64,000 bases of DNA from Acidovorax sp. 107 (GCF_003058055.1 NZ_QBTZ01000001.1:1862501-1926500); one strand, 5' to 3'; numbered from the stretch's first letter, positions 1 to 8,543 are shown. The notes: generated by a model not told the origin, from the sequence alone. A program made the numbers and translations.

Positions 1-2
1 GC

Positions 3-1178
3 GCCTTTGCGCTGACCATGGGCACGCGCCAGACCATGGGCCTGTTCCTGTCCGCACTCAATACCTCCACAGGCTTGGGCATTGGCAGCATCAGCCTGGC
101 GTTTGCATTTGGCCAGCTGTGGTGGGGCCTGACCCAGCCATTTGCCGGGGCGGTGGCCGACCGCATCGGCACGGGCCGCGTCATCCTGTTGGGCGTAGCG
201 CTGGTGGCGCTGGGCACGTTCATCACGCCGTATATGACCACCACGGCTGGGCTGATCTTTGCGATTGGCGTGTTGGCTGCAGGTGGTGCGGGCATGGCGG
301 GGCCGTCCGTGCTGATGGCGGCCACTGCGCGGCTGGTGCCGCTGCAAAAGCGCGGGCTGGCCAGCGGCATCGTCAACGCGGGCGGCTCGTTCGGGCAGTT
401 TGTGATGGCGCCCATCGCCATCAGCCTGACGGCCGCCGTGGGCTGGGCCAGCGCCATGCAGTGGCTGGGCGTACTGGTGCTGCTGGCTCTGCCGGCGGTG
501 TGGGTGCTCAAGGGCAACTCCAACGCGCTGGCAGCGCAGGCCGCTGCCGCCTCTGGCCAGAAGGCGCTGACCGCGCGCGAGGCCATTGCCCAGGCGTTGG
601 CCACGCCCAGCTATCGGTACCTGGCAGCGGGTTTTCTGGTGTGCGGTTTTCACGTGGCGTTTTTGGCCACGCACTTGCCCGGCGTGATAGCGGCCTGCGG
701 GCTGGCGCCCGAGGTGGGAGGCTGGGCGCTGGCGGTGATTGGGCTGTTCAATATTGTGGGCAGCCTGGCCATGGGCTGGGCGGTGGGGCGCTGGCGCATG
801 AAGTCGCTGCTGTCGCTGCTGTATGCCACGCGCGGTCTGGCGGTGCTGATTTTCCTGTTCGCGCCCAAGACGCCCGCCGTGGTGCTGGTCTTTGCCGCCG
901 TGATGGGTGTGACGTTCCTTTCCACCGTGCCGCCCACGGTCGGGCTGGTGGCCAAGATGTTTGGCACGGCCAACATGGCCATGTTGTTCGGCATCGTGAT
1001 GTTGTCGCACCAGATGGGCGGGTTCCTCGGCGCCTACCTGGGCGGCACTGTGTTCCAGGCCACCGGCAGCTACGACTGGGTCTGGTACATCGACATCGTG
1101 CTAGCCGTGGGCGCAGCGCTGGTGAATCTGCCGATCCGAGAAGCACGCCTGGCGCGGCCTGCCGCCACTGCCGCCTGA
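3..1178 (+). CDS. MFS transporter, 5'-truncated by window edge
   Basis: Major facilitator superfamily permease of the inner membrane. The protein is almost entirely hydrophobic, with about 11-12 membrane segments. The loop after the second helix carries the MFS signature (GAVADRIGTGRV), and a second cluster of arginines and lysines follows the middle of the protein. The frame stays open to the left edge of the window (codons for A-F-A-L-T precede the first ATG at 18), so the true start lies upstream and only a few tens of residues should be missing. The substrate cannot be read from the sequence. The next gene starts 31 bases downstream and encodes a MaoC-type hydratase, so transport of an organic acid is possible, but this is inference. 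Confidence 0.85.
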   Translation, partial: AFALTMGTRQTMGLFLSALNTSTGLGIGSISLAFAFGQLWWGLTQPFAGAVADRIGTGRVILLGVALVALGTFITPYMTTTAGLIFAIGVLAAGGAGMAGPSVLMAATARLVPLQKRGLASGIVNAGGSFGQFVMAPIAISLTAAVGWASAMQWLGVLVLLALPAVWVLKGNSNALAAQAAAASGQKALTAREAIAQALATPSYRYLAAGFLVCGFHVAFLATHLPGVIAACGLAPEVGGWALAVIGLFNIVGSLAMGWAVGRWRMKSLLSLLYATRGLAVLIFLFAPKTPAVVLVFAAVMGVTFLSTVPPTVGLVAKMFGTANMAMLFGIVMLSHQMGGFLGAYLGGTVFQATGSYDWVWYIDIVLAVGAALVNLPIREARLARPAATAA

Positions 1179-1209
1179 ACCAACACCCTCTCTCCAGAAA
1201 GCCATCGAC

Positions 1210-1713
1210 ATGACGCAGACCCCGGCCAGCCATGCCTCGACAACCACAAAGCCCCCGATCTACCTGGACGACCTGTCGGTGGGCGACCAGTTCAAAAGCG
1301 GCGAACACGCCATGGACGAGGCACAGATCACCAGCTTTGCCGCGCAGTTCGACCCGCAGCCCTTTCACCTGGACGACGCCGCAGCCCGTGACACGCTGTT
1401 TGGCGGCCTGGCCGCCAGCGGCTGGCATACGGCGGCCGTGACCATGCGCTTGCAGGTGACGAGCGGTCTGCCGATTGCGGGCGGCATCATCGGCGCAGGC
1501 GGCGAACTGGCCTGGCCCCGGCCCACCCGCGCTACCGATGTGCTGCATGTGGTGAGCGAGGTGATGCAGATCCAGCCCTCCAAGTCCAAGCCCGACCGGG
1601 GCATGGTCACCGTGCGCAGCGAAACCCGCAACCAGCACGGCGACGTGCTGCAGCTGTCTACCGTGCGCATCGTGGTGCCACGCAAGCCTGCGGCCGGTGG
1701 GGCAGGGGCCTGA
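1210..1713 (+). CDS. MaoC-like hotdog-fold acyl dehydratase
   Basis: A 167-residue single hotdog-domain protein of the MaoC/(R)-specific enoyl-CoA hydratase family. The hydratase motif is visible at about residues 48-65 (FDPQPFHLDDAAAR), where the aspartate and histidine are the catalytic pair in the family, followed by the GLAASGWHT helix. The family adds water to enoyl-CoA thioesters or removes it. It begins 31 bases after the MFS gene and its stop nearly touches the start of the MATE gene, so the three are probably co-transcribed. The exact acyl substrate is unknown. Confidence 0.85.
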   Translation: MTQTPASHASTTTKPPIYLDDLSVGDQFKSGEHAMDEAQITSFAAQFDPQPFHLDDAAARDTLFGGLAASGWHTAAVTMRLQVTSGLPIAGGIIGAGGELAWPRPTRATDVLHVVSEVMQIQPSKSKPDRGMVTVRSETRNQHGDVLQLSTVRIVVPRKPAAGGAGA

Positions 1714-1714
1714 C

Positions 1715-3121
1715 GTGACCGAAGCCCTGAACCCGCGCACCCGCATGCTGCTGGAGGCGCCCATCGCGCCCACCTTGCTGCGGCTGGCCGCGCCCAACGT
1801 GCTGGTGATGCTGGCGCAGGCGGGCGTCGGACTCATCGAGACCTACTTTGTCGGCAAGCTGGGCACGGACGCGCTGGCAGGCATGGCGCTGGTATTCCCC
1901 GTGGTCATGCTGATGCAGATGACATCGGCAGGCGCCATGGGCGGCGGCATCGCATCGGCCATTGCCCGCGCCCTGGGCGCGCGGCGGCGGGAAGATGCCG
2001 ACGCGCTGGTGCTGCATGCGCTGGCCATTGCGGCGGTGTTTTCGCTGGTCTTTACCGTGGGCGTGGTGGGAGGAGGGCGCTGGCTCTACACCCGCATGGG
2101 CGGCACCGGCGGCGCGCTGGATGCGGCGTTGGTCTATTCCAACTGGGTGTTTGCGGGCGCGTTTCTGGTCTGGCTGTTCAACACGCTGTCGGCCGTGATC
2201 CGGGGCACGGGCAACATGGCCGTGCCGGCGTATGTCACGGTGCTGGGGGCGTTTGTGCTGGTGCCGCTGTCGCCGCTGTTCATCTTTGGCTGGGGCCCCA
2301 TGCCCGGCCTGGGCATTGCCGGGGGCGCCATTGCGTTGATGGCGTATTACCTGATCGGCAGCGTGGTGCTGGCCGCCTATCTGTGGTCGCCGCGCAGCCT
2401 GCTGCGGCCTTCGCTGGCGCACATCCGGTTTCGCTGGGTGCTGTTCAAGGACATCCTGCGGGTGGGCCTGGTGGGCACGGTGTCTACCGTTGCCACCAAC
2501 CTGGCGATTGGCGTGACCACCGCGCTGGTAGGTGGTTTTGGCACAGCGGCCATTGCGGGTTACGGCACGGCGTCGCGGCTGGAGTACCTGCTGGTTCCGT
2601 TGGTGTTTGGCCTGGGCGCGCCGCTGGTGGCCATGGTCGGCACATGCATCGGCGCTGGCCAGCGCGAGCGTGCCTTGCGCGCCACCTGGATCGGCGCGGC
2701 CATGGCGTTTGTGATGGCTGAGGCGATTGGTCTGTGGGCGGCGGCGTTTCCCAACGCGTGGCTGTCGCTGTTCAACAGCGACCCCGCCATGCTGGAAGCG
2801 GGGGCGCTGTATCTGCGCACCGTCGGCCCGGTGTACGGGTTTTTTGGCCTGGGTCTTGTGCTGTACTTTGCCTCGCAAGGGGCAGGGCGCCTGCTTTGGC
2901 CCGTGATCGGCAACATCGTGCGCCTTGCGGTGGCCGTCACCGGCGGCTGGCTGGCGCTGCGCTGGGGCGGTGGACTGGCTGCCGTGTTTGCCGCGCAGGG
3001 GGCGGCGCTAGTGCTGTACGGCCTGGTCAACGCCTGGGCGATTGCTGGCGGCGCCTGGTTCGGCCCGGTCGGCTGGCCGCGCAGCACCGCAGGGCTACTA
3101 CAGCGCATGCCACAGGTCTGA
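1715..3121 (+). CDS. MATE family efflux transporter
   Basis: Multidrug and toxic compound extrusion family protein of 468 residues with about 12 membrane helices in two homologous halves. The early helix pair carries the family feature LIETYFVGKLGTDALAG, which is repeated in diverged form in the second half. The family exports cationic drugs and metabolites against a sodium or proton gradient. The GTG start at 1715 is preferred over an in-frame GTG at 1697 because a G-rich Shine-Dalgarno-like stretch lies about 7 bases before it and it follows directly on the MaoC stop codon. A hairpin repeat follows the stop. Confidence 0.88.
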   Translation: MTEALNPRTRMLLEAPIAPTLLRLAAPNVLVMLAQAGVGLIETYFVGKLGTDALAGMALVFPVVMLMQMTSAGAMGGGIASAIARALGARRREDADALVLHALAIAAVFSLVFTVGVVGGGRWLYTRMGGTGGALDAALVYSNWVFAGAFLVWLFNTLSAVIRGTGNMAVPAYVTVLGAFVLVPLSPLFIFGWGPMPGLGIAGGAIALMAYYLIGSVVLAAYLWSPRSLLRPSLAHIRFRWVLFKDILRVGLVGTVSTVATNLAIGVTTALVGGFGTAAIAGYGTASRLEYLLVPLVFGLGAPLVAMVGTCIGAGQRERALRATWIGAAMAFVMAEAIGLWAAAFPNAWLSLFNSDPAMLEAGALYLRTVGPVYGFFGLGLVLYFASQGAGRLLWPVIGNIVRLAVAVTGGWLALRWGGGLAAVFAAQGAALVLYGLVNAWAIAGGAWFGPVGWPRSTAGLLQRMPQV

Positions 3122-3128
3122 AAGTCAT

Positions 3129-3175
3129 AAAAATAGCCGCTAGCGCTAGTGAATCATGCGCTGGCAGCTATCAAA
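3129..3175. repeat. Dispersed hairpin repeat (GATAGC family), copy 1
   Basis: Imperfect inverted repeat between two convergent genes. The arm beginning ATAGCCGCTAGCGC is answered by GCGCTGGCAGCTAT, giving a 14-base stem with two non-Watson-Crick positions. It is nearly identical over AATCATGCGCTGGCAGCTAT to the sequence that forms the end of meaB at 21274. In this position it could act as a bidirectional terminator-like structure. Confidence 0.75.
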
Positions 3176-3196
3176 ACATGAGTGGTCGAAAGTGCG

Positions 3197-3994
3197 TCAG
3201 ACCGGCACGGTGTAGTTGAGCGTCATGCGCCCGCCGTCCACAGTCACGATCTCTCCCGTCACGTAGCTGGCCGCATCGCTGGCCAGCCAGGCCACCACAT
3301 CGGCAATCTCCGACGGCTCACCCAGCCGCTTCATGGGCGTGCGGCTCATGATCTTGTTCTTGGCCTCATCACTCGTCAGCACCGCCTTGGCGGCCAGTTC
3401 GGTGGCAATGGTGCCCGGGGCCACGGCGTTCACGCGGATGTTCTTGTCGGCCAGCGCCAGGGCCATCACGCGCGTAAGCTGGTTCACGCCGCCTTTGCTC
3501 ACGTTGTAGCTGGAGATGTTGGGGATGGTCAGCACACCGTTGACCGAACTCATATTGACGATGGCGCCGCCACCCGAATTGACCATCGCCAGCGCCACCG
3601 CCTGACCGACGAGGAACGAGCCCTTGAGGTTGACCCGCAGCACGGCGTCAAAGTCTGCTTCGGTCACCTCCAGAAAATCTGCCGCCCTGAAGATGCCGGC
3701 ATTGTTCACCAACACGTCGATGCGTCCATGGGCCGCCAGGGTCTGGGCCACCAGCGCATCTACCTGCGATTTATCGCCCACATCGCAGCGGACGTAGAGC
3801 GCACCCAGCTCCTGCGCCAGCGCTTGGCCGCGCGCATCGTCCACATCGACGATCACCGGCTTGGCACCTTCGGCCGCAAAACGGCGGACACACGCCTCGC
3901 CAATGCCTTGGGCGCCCCCGGTGACGATGCAGACGCGATCACGAAGGCCGAAGTGGATGTGGGATGTGGAAGAGGCTTGGGTGGGAAGTGTCAT
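3197..3994 (-). CDS. SDR family NAD(P)-dependent oxidoreductase
   Basis: Classical short-chain dehydrogenase/reductase of 265 residues. Visible are the cofactor motif TGGAQGIG near residues 25-32, the NNAG motif, the active-site serine in NMSSVNG, and the catalytic YNVSK tyrosine/lysine pair. The C-terminal TVDGGR stretch is typical of the FabG-like classical group. An aspartate after the second strand (VIVDVDD) suggests NAD rather than NADP preference, which is inference. The ATG at 3994 is preferred over a GTG at 4015 because the extra seven residues are proline-rich and unlike the family. The gene stands alone, facing the MATE gene. The substrate is unknown. Confidence 0.88.
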   Translation of the reverse strand: MTLPTQASSTSHIHFGLRDRVCIVTGGAQGIGEACVRRFAAEGAKPVIVDVDDARGQALAQELGALYVRCDVGDKSQVDALVAQTLAAHGRIDVLVNNAGIFRAADFLEVTEADFDAVLRVNLKGSFLVGQAVALAMVNSGGGAIVNMSSVNGVLTIPNISSYNVSKGGVNQLTRVMALALADKNIRVNAVAPGTIATELAAKAVLTSDEAKNKIMSRTPMKRLGEPSEIADVVAWLASDAASYVTGEIVTVDGGRMTLNYTVPV

Positions 3995-4069
3995 GGGCGG
4001 TGATGGTAGCGGCACTGGCGGATGACAGAGGCCAGAGAGTCCAGATTGAGCGATGAGATACAGTCGTGG

Positions 4070-4125
4070 GACTCACTATATAGTAGATACGATGTATATT
4101 ATGTTAAATATAAAATCTACTTCTC
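4070..4125. promoter_or_regulatory. AT-rich island with inverted repeat upstream of the SDR gene
   Basis: A strongly A+T-rich stretch in an otherwise GC-rich region, lying 5' of the leftward SDR gene and 3' of the SulP gene. It contains perfect 7-base inverted arms AGTAGAT (4082-4088) and ATCTACT (4115-4121) around a 26-base AT-only-like core. The position suits a promoter or operator for the SDR gene. No regulator is adjacent, so the function is open. Confidence 0.4.
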
Positions 4126-4184
4126 TTTAAAGCTCTCTGCGGATCAGGACGTCCGTTCGACGCCCCATCGGTCAATGTCAATGG

Positions 4185-5924
4185 CTAGATAGCCGCCGCC
4201 GGATCACCGTACCGACCCACCATGCTGCCAGCCCGCCTTGCGTATTCAAACGCAGCATGGGTGCTCAAAAAGATCCGTCCATTCAGCCGCGTGCCAAGTT
4301 CTGTGCCCTGCAAACGATCGAGTACTGGGCCTTTCACCTCAGACAGCAGCAGTGCCGCCCCTCGCTGGGCCAGGCTGCGCTCCAGATCCGTGAGTACCCC
4401 CAAGGCGGTTGTGTCGATCTGGTTGATGGCTGAGCACACCAGAAGCACGTGGCGCGTATCCGGTTGGGCGGCTACCAATTCCTCCACACGGTCCAGCAAT
4501 GCGTCCGAATTGGCGAAATACAGGCTTTCATCCACCCGCACGGCAATCAGGCCGGGCTCTGTGGTCACCGTGTGGCGGGTCACGTTGCGAAAGTGCTCAG
4601 TGCCTGGCACTCGACCCACCACCGCAATGTGCGGATGGCTGCTGCGCCACACCAATGTGCCCAGCGACAACGCCACCCCCATCAGGATGCCGACTTCCAC
4701 GCCAAAAGCGATCACGCCCCCTGCAGTGGCCAGCAGGGCCATGGCGTCAGCCTTGTCGTAGTGCCAGGCCTCGCGCAGTGTCTCCACGTCGATCAGGGAC
4801 ACCACCGCCACGATGATGGTGGCTGCCAGCACGGCGTGGGGCAAATAGTGAAACAGCCCCGTCAGCGCGGCAATCACCACACCCATCAGCACGGCAGAAA
4901 TGACACCTGCCAGGGGCGTGTTGGCCCCGGCCGCAAAATTGACGACCGAGCGCGCAAAACCGCCCGTGACGGGAAAACCACCCGACAGCGCACTGGCAAC
5001 GTTGGCAGCCCCCAAGCCCAACAGTTCCCGGTTCGGTTGAATGCGCTGCTGCCGCTTGAGCGCCAGCGATTGCGCCACCGACACGCTTTCGACAAAGCCC
5101 ACCAGCGAGATCAGCAGCGCAGGCAGCCACAGCGAGCCCACGGACGCCATCGAAACCGCCGGCAACCCGATCTGCGGCAGGCCTTGGGGCACCGTGCCCA
5201 CAATACTGACGCTTGCCGTCTGATCCCAGCGCATGGCGGCCACCAAGGCGGTGGACACCATCACGGCCAGCATCGGCGCCAGCTTGGATGCGATATCTGC
5301 CAGGCGCGGACTGGCGCCCAGGCGGACCAGCCACGGAGACAGAGACTTGCGCGCCAGCACCAGAAACAACACGCTACCCGCACCGATGCCCAGCGTGACC
5401 AGATTGGTTGCGGGCGCTGCGTGGGCCAGTTGCACCAAGGTGTCAAAGACATCGGTGCCGCCCGCCTTCACGCCCAGCAAGTGCTTGACCTGACCCACAG
5501 CAATGAGCACAGCCGAGCCAGAGATAAAGCCGCTGATCACCGGATGGCTCAGAAAATGGGCCAAAAAACCCAGCCGCAACACCCCAAACAGCAGCAACAT
5601 GCCCCCTGAGAGCAGCGACAGCAGCATGGCCAGCGCCACGTAGTCGGGCGAGCCAGCGGCAGCCAGCGGCTGCAGGGCGCTCGCCGTCATGAGCGAAGCA
5701 ACTGCCACCGGGCCTACGGCCAGCGTCATGCTGGACCCCAGCGCGGCATACGCAATGATCGGCAGGATGCTGGCGTACAAGCCCACTTCGGGCGGCAAGC
5801 CCGCCAGCAGCGCGTAGGCCAGGCTCTGCGGTATCAACATCACCGTCACGATCACGCCGGCGACCATGTCGCCGGAGAGCCAGGACTTCTGGTAGTTGCG
5901 GACCCAGCCGGGGATGAAGTTCAT
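4185..5924 (-). CDS. SulP family inorganic anion transporter with STAS domain
   Basis: A 579-residue SLC26/SulP transporter. The first about 420 residues are hydrophobic, with the N-terminal SulP signature (GVIVTVMLIPQSLAYALLAGLPPEVGLY) and later the PVTGGFARSVVN segment. The last about 130 residues form a cytoplasmic STAS domain (IDTTALGVLTDLERSL). The family carries sulfate, bicarbonate or other anions. It is the last gene of the leftward operon headed by the BigR-like repressor, 16 bases after the DUF442 gene. Sulfate or sulfite, the products of persulfide oxidation, are therefore the likely cargo; this is inferred from context. Confidence 0.9.
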   Translation of the reverse strand: MNFIPGWVRNYQKSWLSGDMVAGVIVTVMLIPQSLAYALLAGLPPEVGLYASILPIIAYAALGSSMTLAVGPVAVASLMTASALQPLAAAGSPDYVALAMLLSLLSGGMLLLFGVLRLGFLAHFLSHPVISGFISGSAVLIAVGQVKHLLGVKAGGTDVFDTLVQLAHAAPATNLVTLGIGAGSVLFLVLARKSLSPWLVRLGASPRLADIASKLAPMLAVMVSTALVAAMRWDQTASVSIVGTVPQGLPQIGLPAVSMASVGSLWLPALLISLVGFVESVSVAQSLALKRQQRIQPNRELLGLGAANVASALSGGFPVTGGFARSVVNFAAGANTPLAGVISAVLMGVVIAALTGLFHYLPHAVLAATIIVAVVSLIDVETLREAWHYDKADAMALLATAGGVIAFGVEVGILMGVALSLGTLVWRSSHPHIAVVGRVPGTEHFRNVTRHTVTTEPGLIAVRVDESLYFANSDALLDRVEELVAAQPDTRHVLLVCSAINQIDTTALGVLTDLERSLAQRGAALLLSEVKGPVLDRLQGTELGTRLNGRIFLSTHAAFEYARRAGSMVGRYGDPAAAI

Positions 5925-5940
5925 GATGGTTCCCGGGTGA

Positions 5941-6297
5941 TCAGGACGCGTCGGCGTCCAAGTTCTGCGTCAGCCCAAATAACTGTGCAGACCTGGCGCC
6001 CGAACGGCAAAACGCCAACGTGGGCTTGGGGGCCGAGAGCAAGATCTTGTGCATGGTCTGCACCTGTTCCGGCGTGATGGAGCCGCTCACCACGGGCAGG
6101 TATACGTAGTGCAGCCCGGCCACTGTGGCAGCGCGCTCCATTTCAGGGCTGGTGGGCTGTGCGCCACCGCCCTCCCCGTCTGGCCGGTTGTTGATGATGG
6201 TCTTGAAGCCCTGCTGGGCCAAAGAGGCAAAGTCGGTGGTGGCCAGCTGGGGCGACACTGCGAAGTCCGGGGTCAGGGCAATGATTTGCAGCGGCAT
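5941..6297 (-). CDS. DUF442/TIGR01244 sulfurtransferase/phosphatase-like protein
   Basis: A 118-residue protein of the family often found fused or next to Blh-type metallo-hydrolases. It has a dual-specificity-phosphatase-like fold with the P-loop CRSGARSA near the C-terminus (FCRSGARSAQLFGL), where the cysteine is the expected nucleophile. The N-terminal FKTIINNRPDGEG segment is characteristic. The ATG at 6297 is chosen because upstream residues match no family feature and this start lies just 1 base from the stop of the preceding permease gene, implying translational coupling. In sulfide operons these proteins are thought to handle sulfane sulfur; here that is inferred from context. Confidence 0.85.
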   Translation of the reverse strand: MPLQIIALTPDFAVSPQLATTDFASLAQQGFKTIINNRPDGEGGGAQPTSPEMERAATVAGLHYVYLPVVSGSITPEQVQTMHKILLSAPKPTLAFCRSGARSAQLFGLTQNLDADAS

Positions 6298-6298
6298 G

Positions 6299-6748
6299 TC
6301 AGCGGGTTCCGGTCTGGGTAGATGGGGTGCGATGGGGCATGCGTTCGGCCAGTTCAAACAGCCACATACCCGCCAGCATGGCGATCACAAACACGATGGC
6401 CTTGGGCTGGCCTGCACCCGCCGAAACAATGGCTGGCCCGGGGCAAAACCCGGCAATGCCCCAGCCCGCGCCAAAGATGAGGCTTCCGACCACCAGACGG
6501 CGATCAATGTCACTAGACGTGGGCAAGTGCATGGCGCCGCCCAGGAAACTGGTAGTCCGCTTCTTGGCCACGGCGAAGGCAAAGACGCCCACCGCAATGG
6601 CTCCGCCCATCACGAACGCCAGCGAGGGGTCCCACAAGCCAGCCAGGTCCAGAAAACCCAGCACCTTGCCAGGGTCGGTCATGCCCGAGACGATCAAGCC
6701 CAGTCCAAAGATCAGGCCCACCACAAACTCCGAAATACGATTTTTCAT
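6299..6748 (-). CDS. YeeE/YedE family half-permease (PmpB-like)
   Basis: A 149-residue integral membrane protein with about four helices, corresponding to the C-terminal half of full-length YeeE/YedE sulfur transporters. The family segment FGAGWGIAGFCPGPA near residue 100 contains the conserved cysteine. The ATG at 6748 gives the expected MKNRISEFVVGLIFG N-terminus. It is the second of two adjacent half-size permease genes, and together they would form the full transporter. The family moves thiosulfate or other sulfane-sulfur species through cysteine relay. The gap to the upstream half-permease gene is 32 bases. Confidence 0.9.
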   Translation of the reverse strand: MKNRISEFVVGLIFGLGLIVSGMTDPGKVLGFLDLAGLWDPSLAFVMGGAIAVGVFAFAVAKKRTTSFLGGAMHLPTSSDIDRRLVVGSLIFGAGWGIAGFCPGPAIVSAGAGQPKAIVFVIAMLAGMWLFELAERMPHRTPSTQTGTR

Positions 6749-6780
6749 AGCGATCAATGCTCCGATGGATGGTGGTGCGT

Positions 6781-7212
6781 TCAGGCCAGCGCGTGCCGGA
6801 TGAGGAAGACGGTGACGAACCCTGCCCCCATGAAGGCCAGCGTCGCAACCAGAGACCGGGGCGACATGCGCGAGAGTCCGCACACGCCATGGCCGCTGGT
6901 GCAGCCCGATCCGTAGCGGGTGCCGACACCCACCAGCAGGCCGGCGATCACCACCATGCCCCAGTTCGCATCAATGCGCGGCTGCGTGGGGCCGACCACC
7001 AGCCAGTAAAGGCCAGGCGCCACCAACATGCCCAGAACAAAAGCCAAGCGCCAGCCAATGTCGCCAGCGCGAGGGCGGAGCAGCCCTCCCACAATGCCGC
7101 TGATGCCCAGGATGCGCCCGTTGAGGAGCACAAAAAGCGCCGAAGCGAGGCCCAGCAGAACGCCGCCAGCGAGGGCGGCCCAAGGGGTGAAATGGGTCCA
7201 ATCGATCAGCAT
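6781..7212 (-). CDS. YeeE/YedE family half-permease (PmpA-like)
   Basis: A 143-residue membrane protein with about four helices, equivalent to the N-terminal half of YeeE/YedE. The motif YGSGCTSGHGVCGLSR near residues 105-120 holds two of the conserved cysteines of the sulfur-transport pathway. The start codon overlaps the end of the BigR-like gene by 7 bases, so the repressor and permease genes are translationally coupled. The split of one transporter into two genes is common in bigR-type sulfide operons (known for the family). Confidence 0.9.
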   Translation of the reverse strand: MLIDWTHFTPWAALAGGVLLGLASALFVLLNGRILGISGIVGGLLRPRAGDIGWRLAFVLGMLVAPGLYWLVVGPTQPRIDANWGMVVIAGLLVGVGTRYGSGCTSGHGVCGLSRMSPRSLVATLAFMGAGFVTVFLIRHALA

Positions 7213-7541
7213 GGTTTGCTCTCCTGGGCGGGGCCACAAAATTGTTCAAACAGCACGTTCATCACCGCCAGGGCCTGGGGGCTGGCGATCTCGTAATAGA
7301 TGTTTTTGCCGTCGCGGCGGGTGTTGACGAGGCCCTCCTCGCGCAATACGCCCAGCTGCTGCGACAAGGTGGGCTGGGAGATGCCCACCAGCTCTTCCAG
7401 CTCGCCCACCCGCTTTTCACCTTGCGTCAGCTGGCACAGCAGCAGCAGGCGATCGGGGTTGGACAAAACTTTCATCAAGCGGCAAGCGCTGTCGGCGGAC
7501 CTGCGCAAGGCTTCCAGGTCCATTTGTGCTTCTGCGTGCAT
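7206..7541 (-). CDS. bigR: ArsR family sulfide/persulfide-responsive repressor (BigR-like)
   Basis: A 111-residue winged-helix ArsR/SmtB regulator. The recognition helix is around GISQPTLSQQLGVLREEGLV and the wing is at TRRDGKNIYYEI. Cys36 (LLLLCQL) and Cys102 (EQFCGP) are 66 residues apart. That is the spacing of the redox pair of Xylella BigR (Cys42/Cys108), which forms a disulfide or polysulfide bridge with sulfide-derived persulfides and releases DNA. There is no metal-binding CxC motif. It heads the leftward permease/SulP operon and faces the persulfide dioxygenase gene across 100 bases that contain a nested dyad. It probably represses both arms. Confidence 0.88.
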   Translation of the reverse strand: MHAEAQMDLEALRRSADSACRLMKVLSNPDRLLLLCQLTQGEKRVGELEELVGISQPTLSQQLGVLREEGLVNTRRDGKNIYYEIASPQALAVMNVLFEQFCGPAQESKPC

Positions 7542-7570
7542 GGTGGGGCGCTCCTTTTCAAATTCAATGT

Positions 7571-7613
7571 TGATATTCTATTGACTAACAATCTATCTGT
7601 CAATAAACTATCA
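7571..7613. promoter_or_regulatory. Nested dyad, candidate operator of the BigR-like repressor
   Basis: Two inverted repeats share the same centre at 7592. The inner arms are TATTGAC (7579-7585) and GTCAATA (7599-7605); the outer arms are TGATA (7571-7575) and TATCA (7609-7613). The stretch is A+T-rich and lies midway between the divergent starts at 7541 and 7642. Repressor binding here could block both promoters. Assignment to BigR is inferred from position and symmetry. Confidence 0.7.
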
Positions 7614-7641
7614 GCATCGAAATTAAATACGGAGCCCTTCG

Positions 7642-8502
7642 ATGAAACCCCAGATAGAAGCCTTCTTCGACGACGCCACTTGGACGGTGAGCTATGTGGT
7701 GTTCGATCAACCTGGCGGCCACTGCGCGGTGGTGGATTCGGTGCTGGACTACGACCCGAAGTCGGGCCGCACCCGGACGCGGTCTGCCGACAAGATCGTG
7801 GCGTTTGTGCAAGGCCAGGGGCTGACGGTGCAATGGATTCTGGAAACCCATGCCCATGCCGACCATTTGTCGGCCGCGCACTACCTTCGCGACAAGCTGG
7901 GCGGAAAAATCGCCATTGGCGCGTCCATTACGCAGGTGCAGGATGTGTTCAAGAAGGTCTTTCATCTGGAGCCCGAGTTCCGCCCGGATGGCAGCCAGTT
8001 CGACCAACTGCTGCACGACAACGAGGCCTTCCGCATCGGCCAGCTGAAGGCCCAGGCCCTGGCAGTGCCCGGCCATACACCCGCCTGCATGGCCTACCAA
8101 GTCGGTGATGCCGTGTTTGTGGGCGACACCATGTTCATGCCTGACGTGGGTACAGCGCGCTGCGACTTCCCCGGCGGCAATGCCCACGCGCTGTACCAAT
8201 CGGTGCGCAAATTGCTCAGCCTGCCGGATGAAACCCGCCTGTTCATGTGCCACGACTACCCACCTGCAGGGCGCGCCGTGGCGTGGCAAACCACCGTTGC
8301 CGACCAGCGGGCCAAGAACATCCATGTGCACGACGGAGTGACCGAAGAGGCCTTTGTGGCGCTGCGCACCCAGCGCGACGCGACGCTGGAGATGCCCGTG
8401 CTCATCCTGCCCTCGGTGCAGGTCAACATCCGCGCGGGGGAAATGCCGCCACCGGAAGCCAATGGCGTGACCTATCTCAAGATTCCCGTCAACGCGCTGT
8501 GA
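7642..8502 (+). CDS. blh: MBL-fold metallo-hydrolase, Blh/ETHE1-type persulfide dioxygenase
   Basis: A 286-residue metallo-beta-lactamase-fold enzyme of the non-heme iron persulfide dioxygenase group. The metal motif HAHADHL is at about residues 70-76, further ligands are in VPGHTPACMAY and FVGDTMFMPDVGTARCDF, and the last histidine is in MCHDYPP. The family oxidises glutathione persulfide to sulfite and glutathione in the cytoplasm. It is divergent from the BigR-like repressor and is followed by rhodanese, DUF2892 and AhpD-like genes. An upstream GGAG (7631-7634) supports the ATG at 7642. Its length matches the Blh type of bigR operons, longer than human ETHE1. Confidence 0.92.
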   Translation: MKPQIEAFFDDATWTVSYVVFDQPGGHCAVVDSVLDYDPKSGRTRTRSADKIVAFVQGQGLTVQWILETHAHADHLSAAHYLRDKLGGKIAIGASITQVQDVFKKVFHLEPEFRPDGSQFDQLLHDNEAFRIGQLKAQALAVPGHTPACMAYQVGDAVFVGDTMFMPDVGTARCDFPGGNAHALYQSVRKLLSLPDETRLFMCHDYPPAGRAVAWQTTVADQRAKNIHVHDGVTEEAFVALRTQRDATLEMPVLILPSVQVNIRAGEMPPPEANGVTYLKIPVNAL

Positions 8503-8543
8503 CGCGCAGCCGCATCCGTACCACCCAACGCAGGAACGCCATC

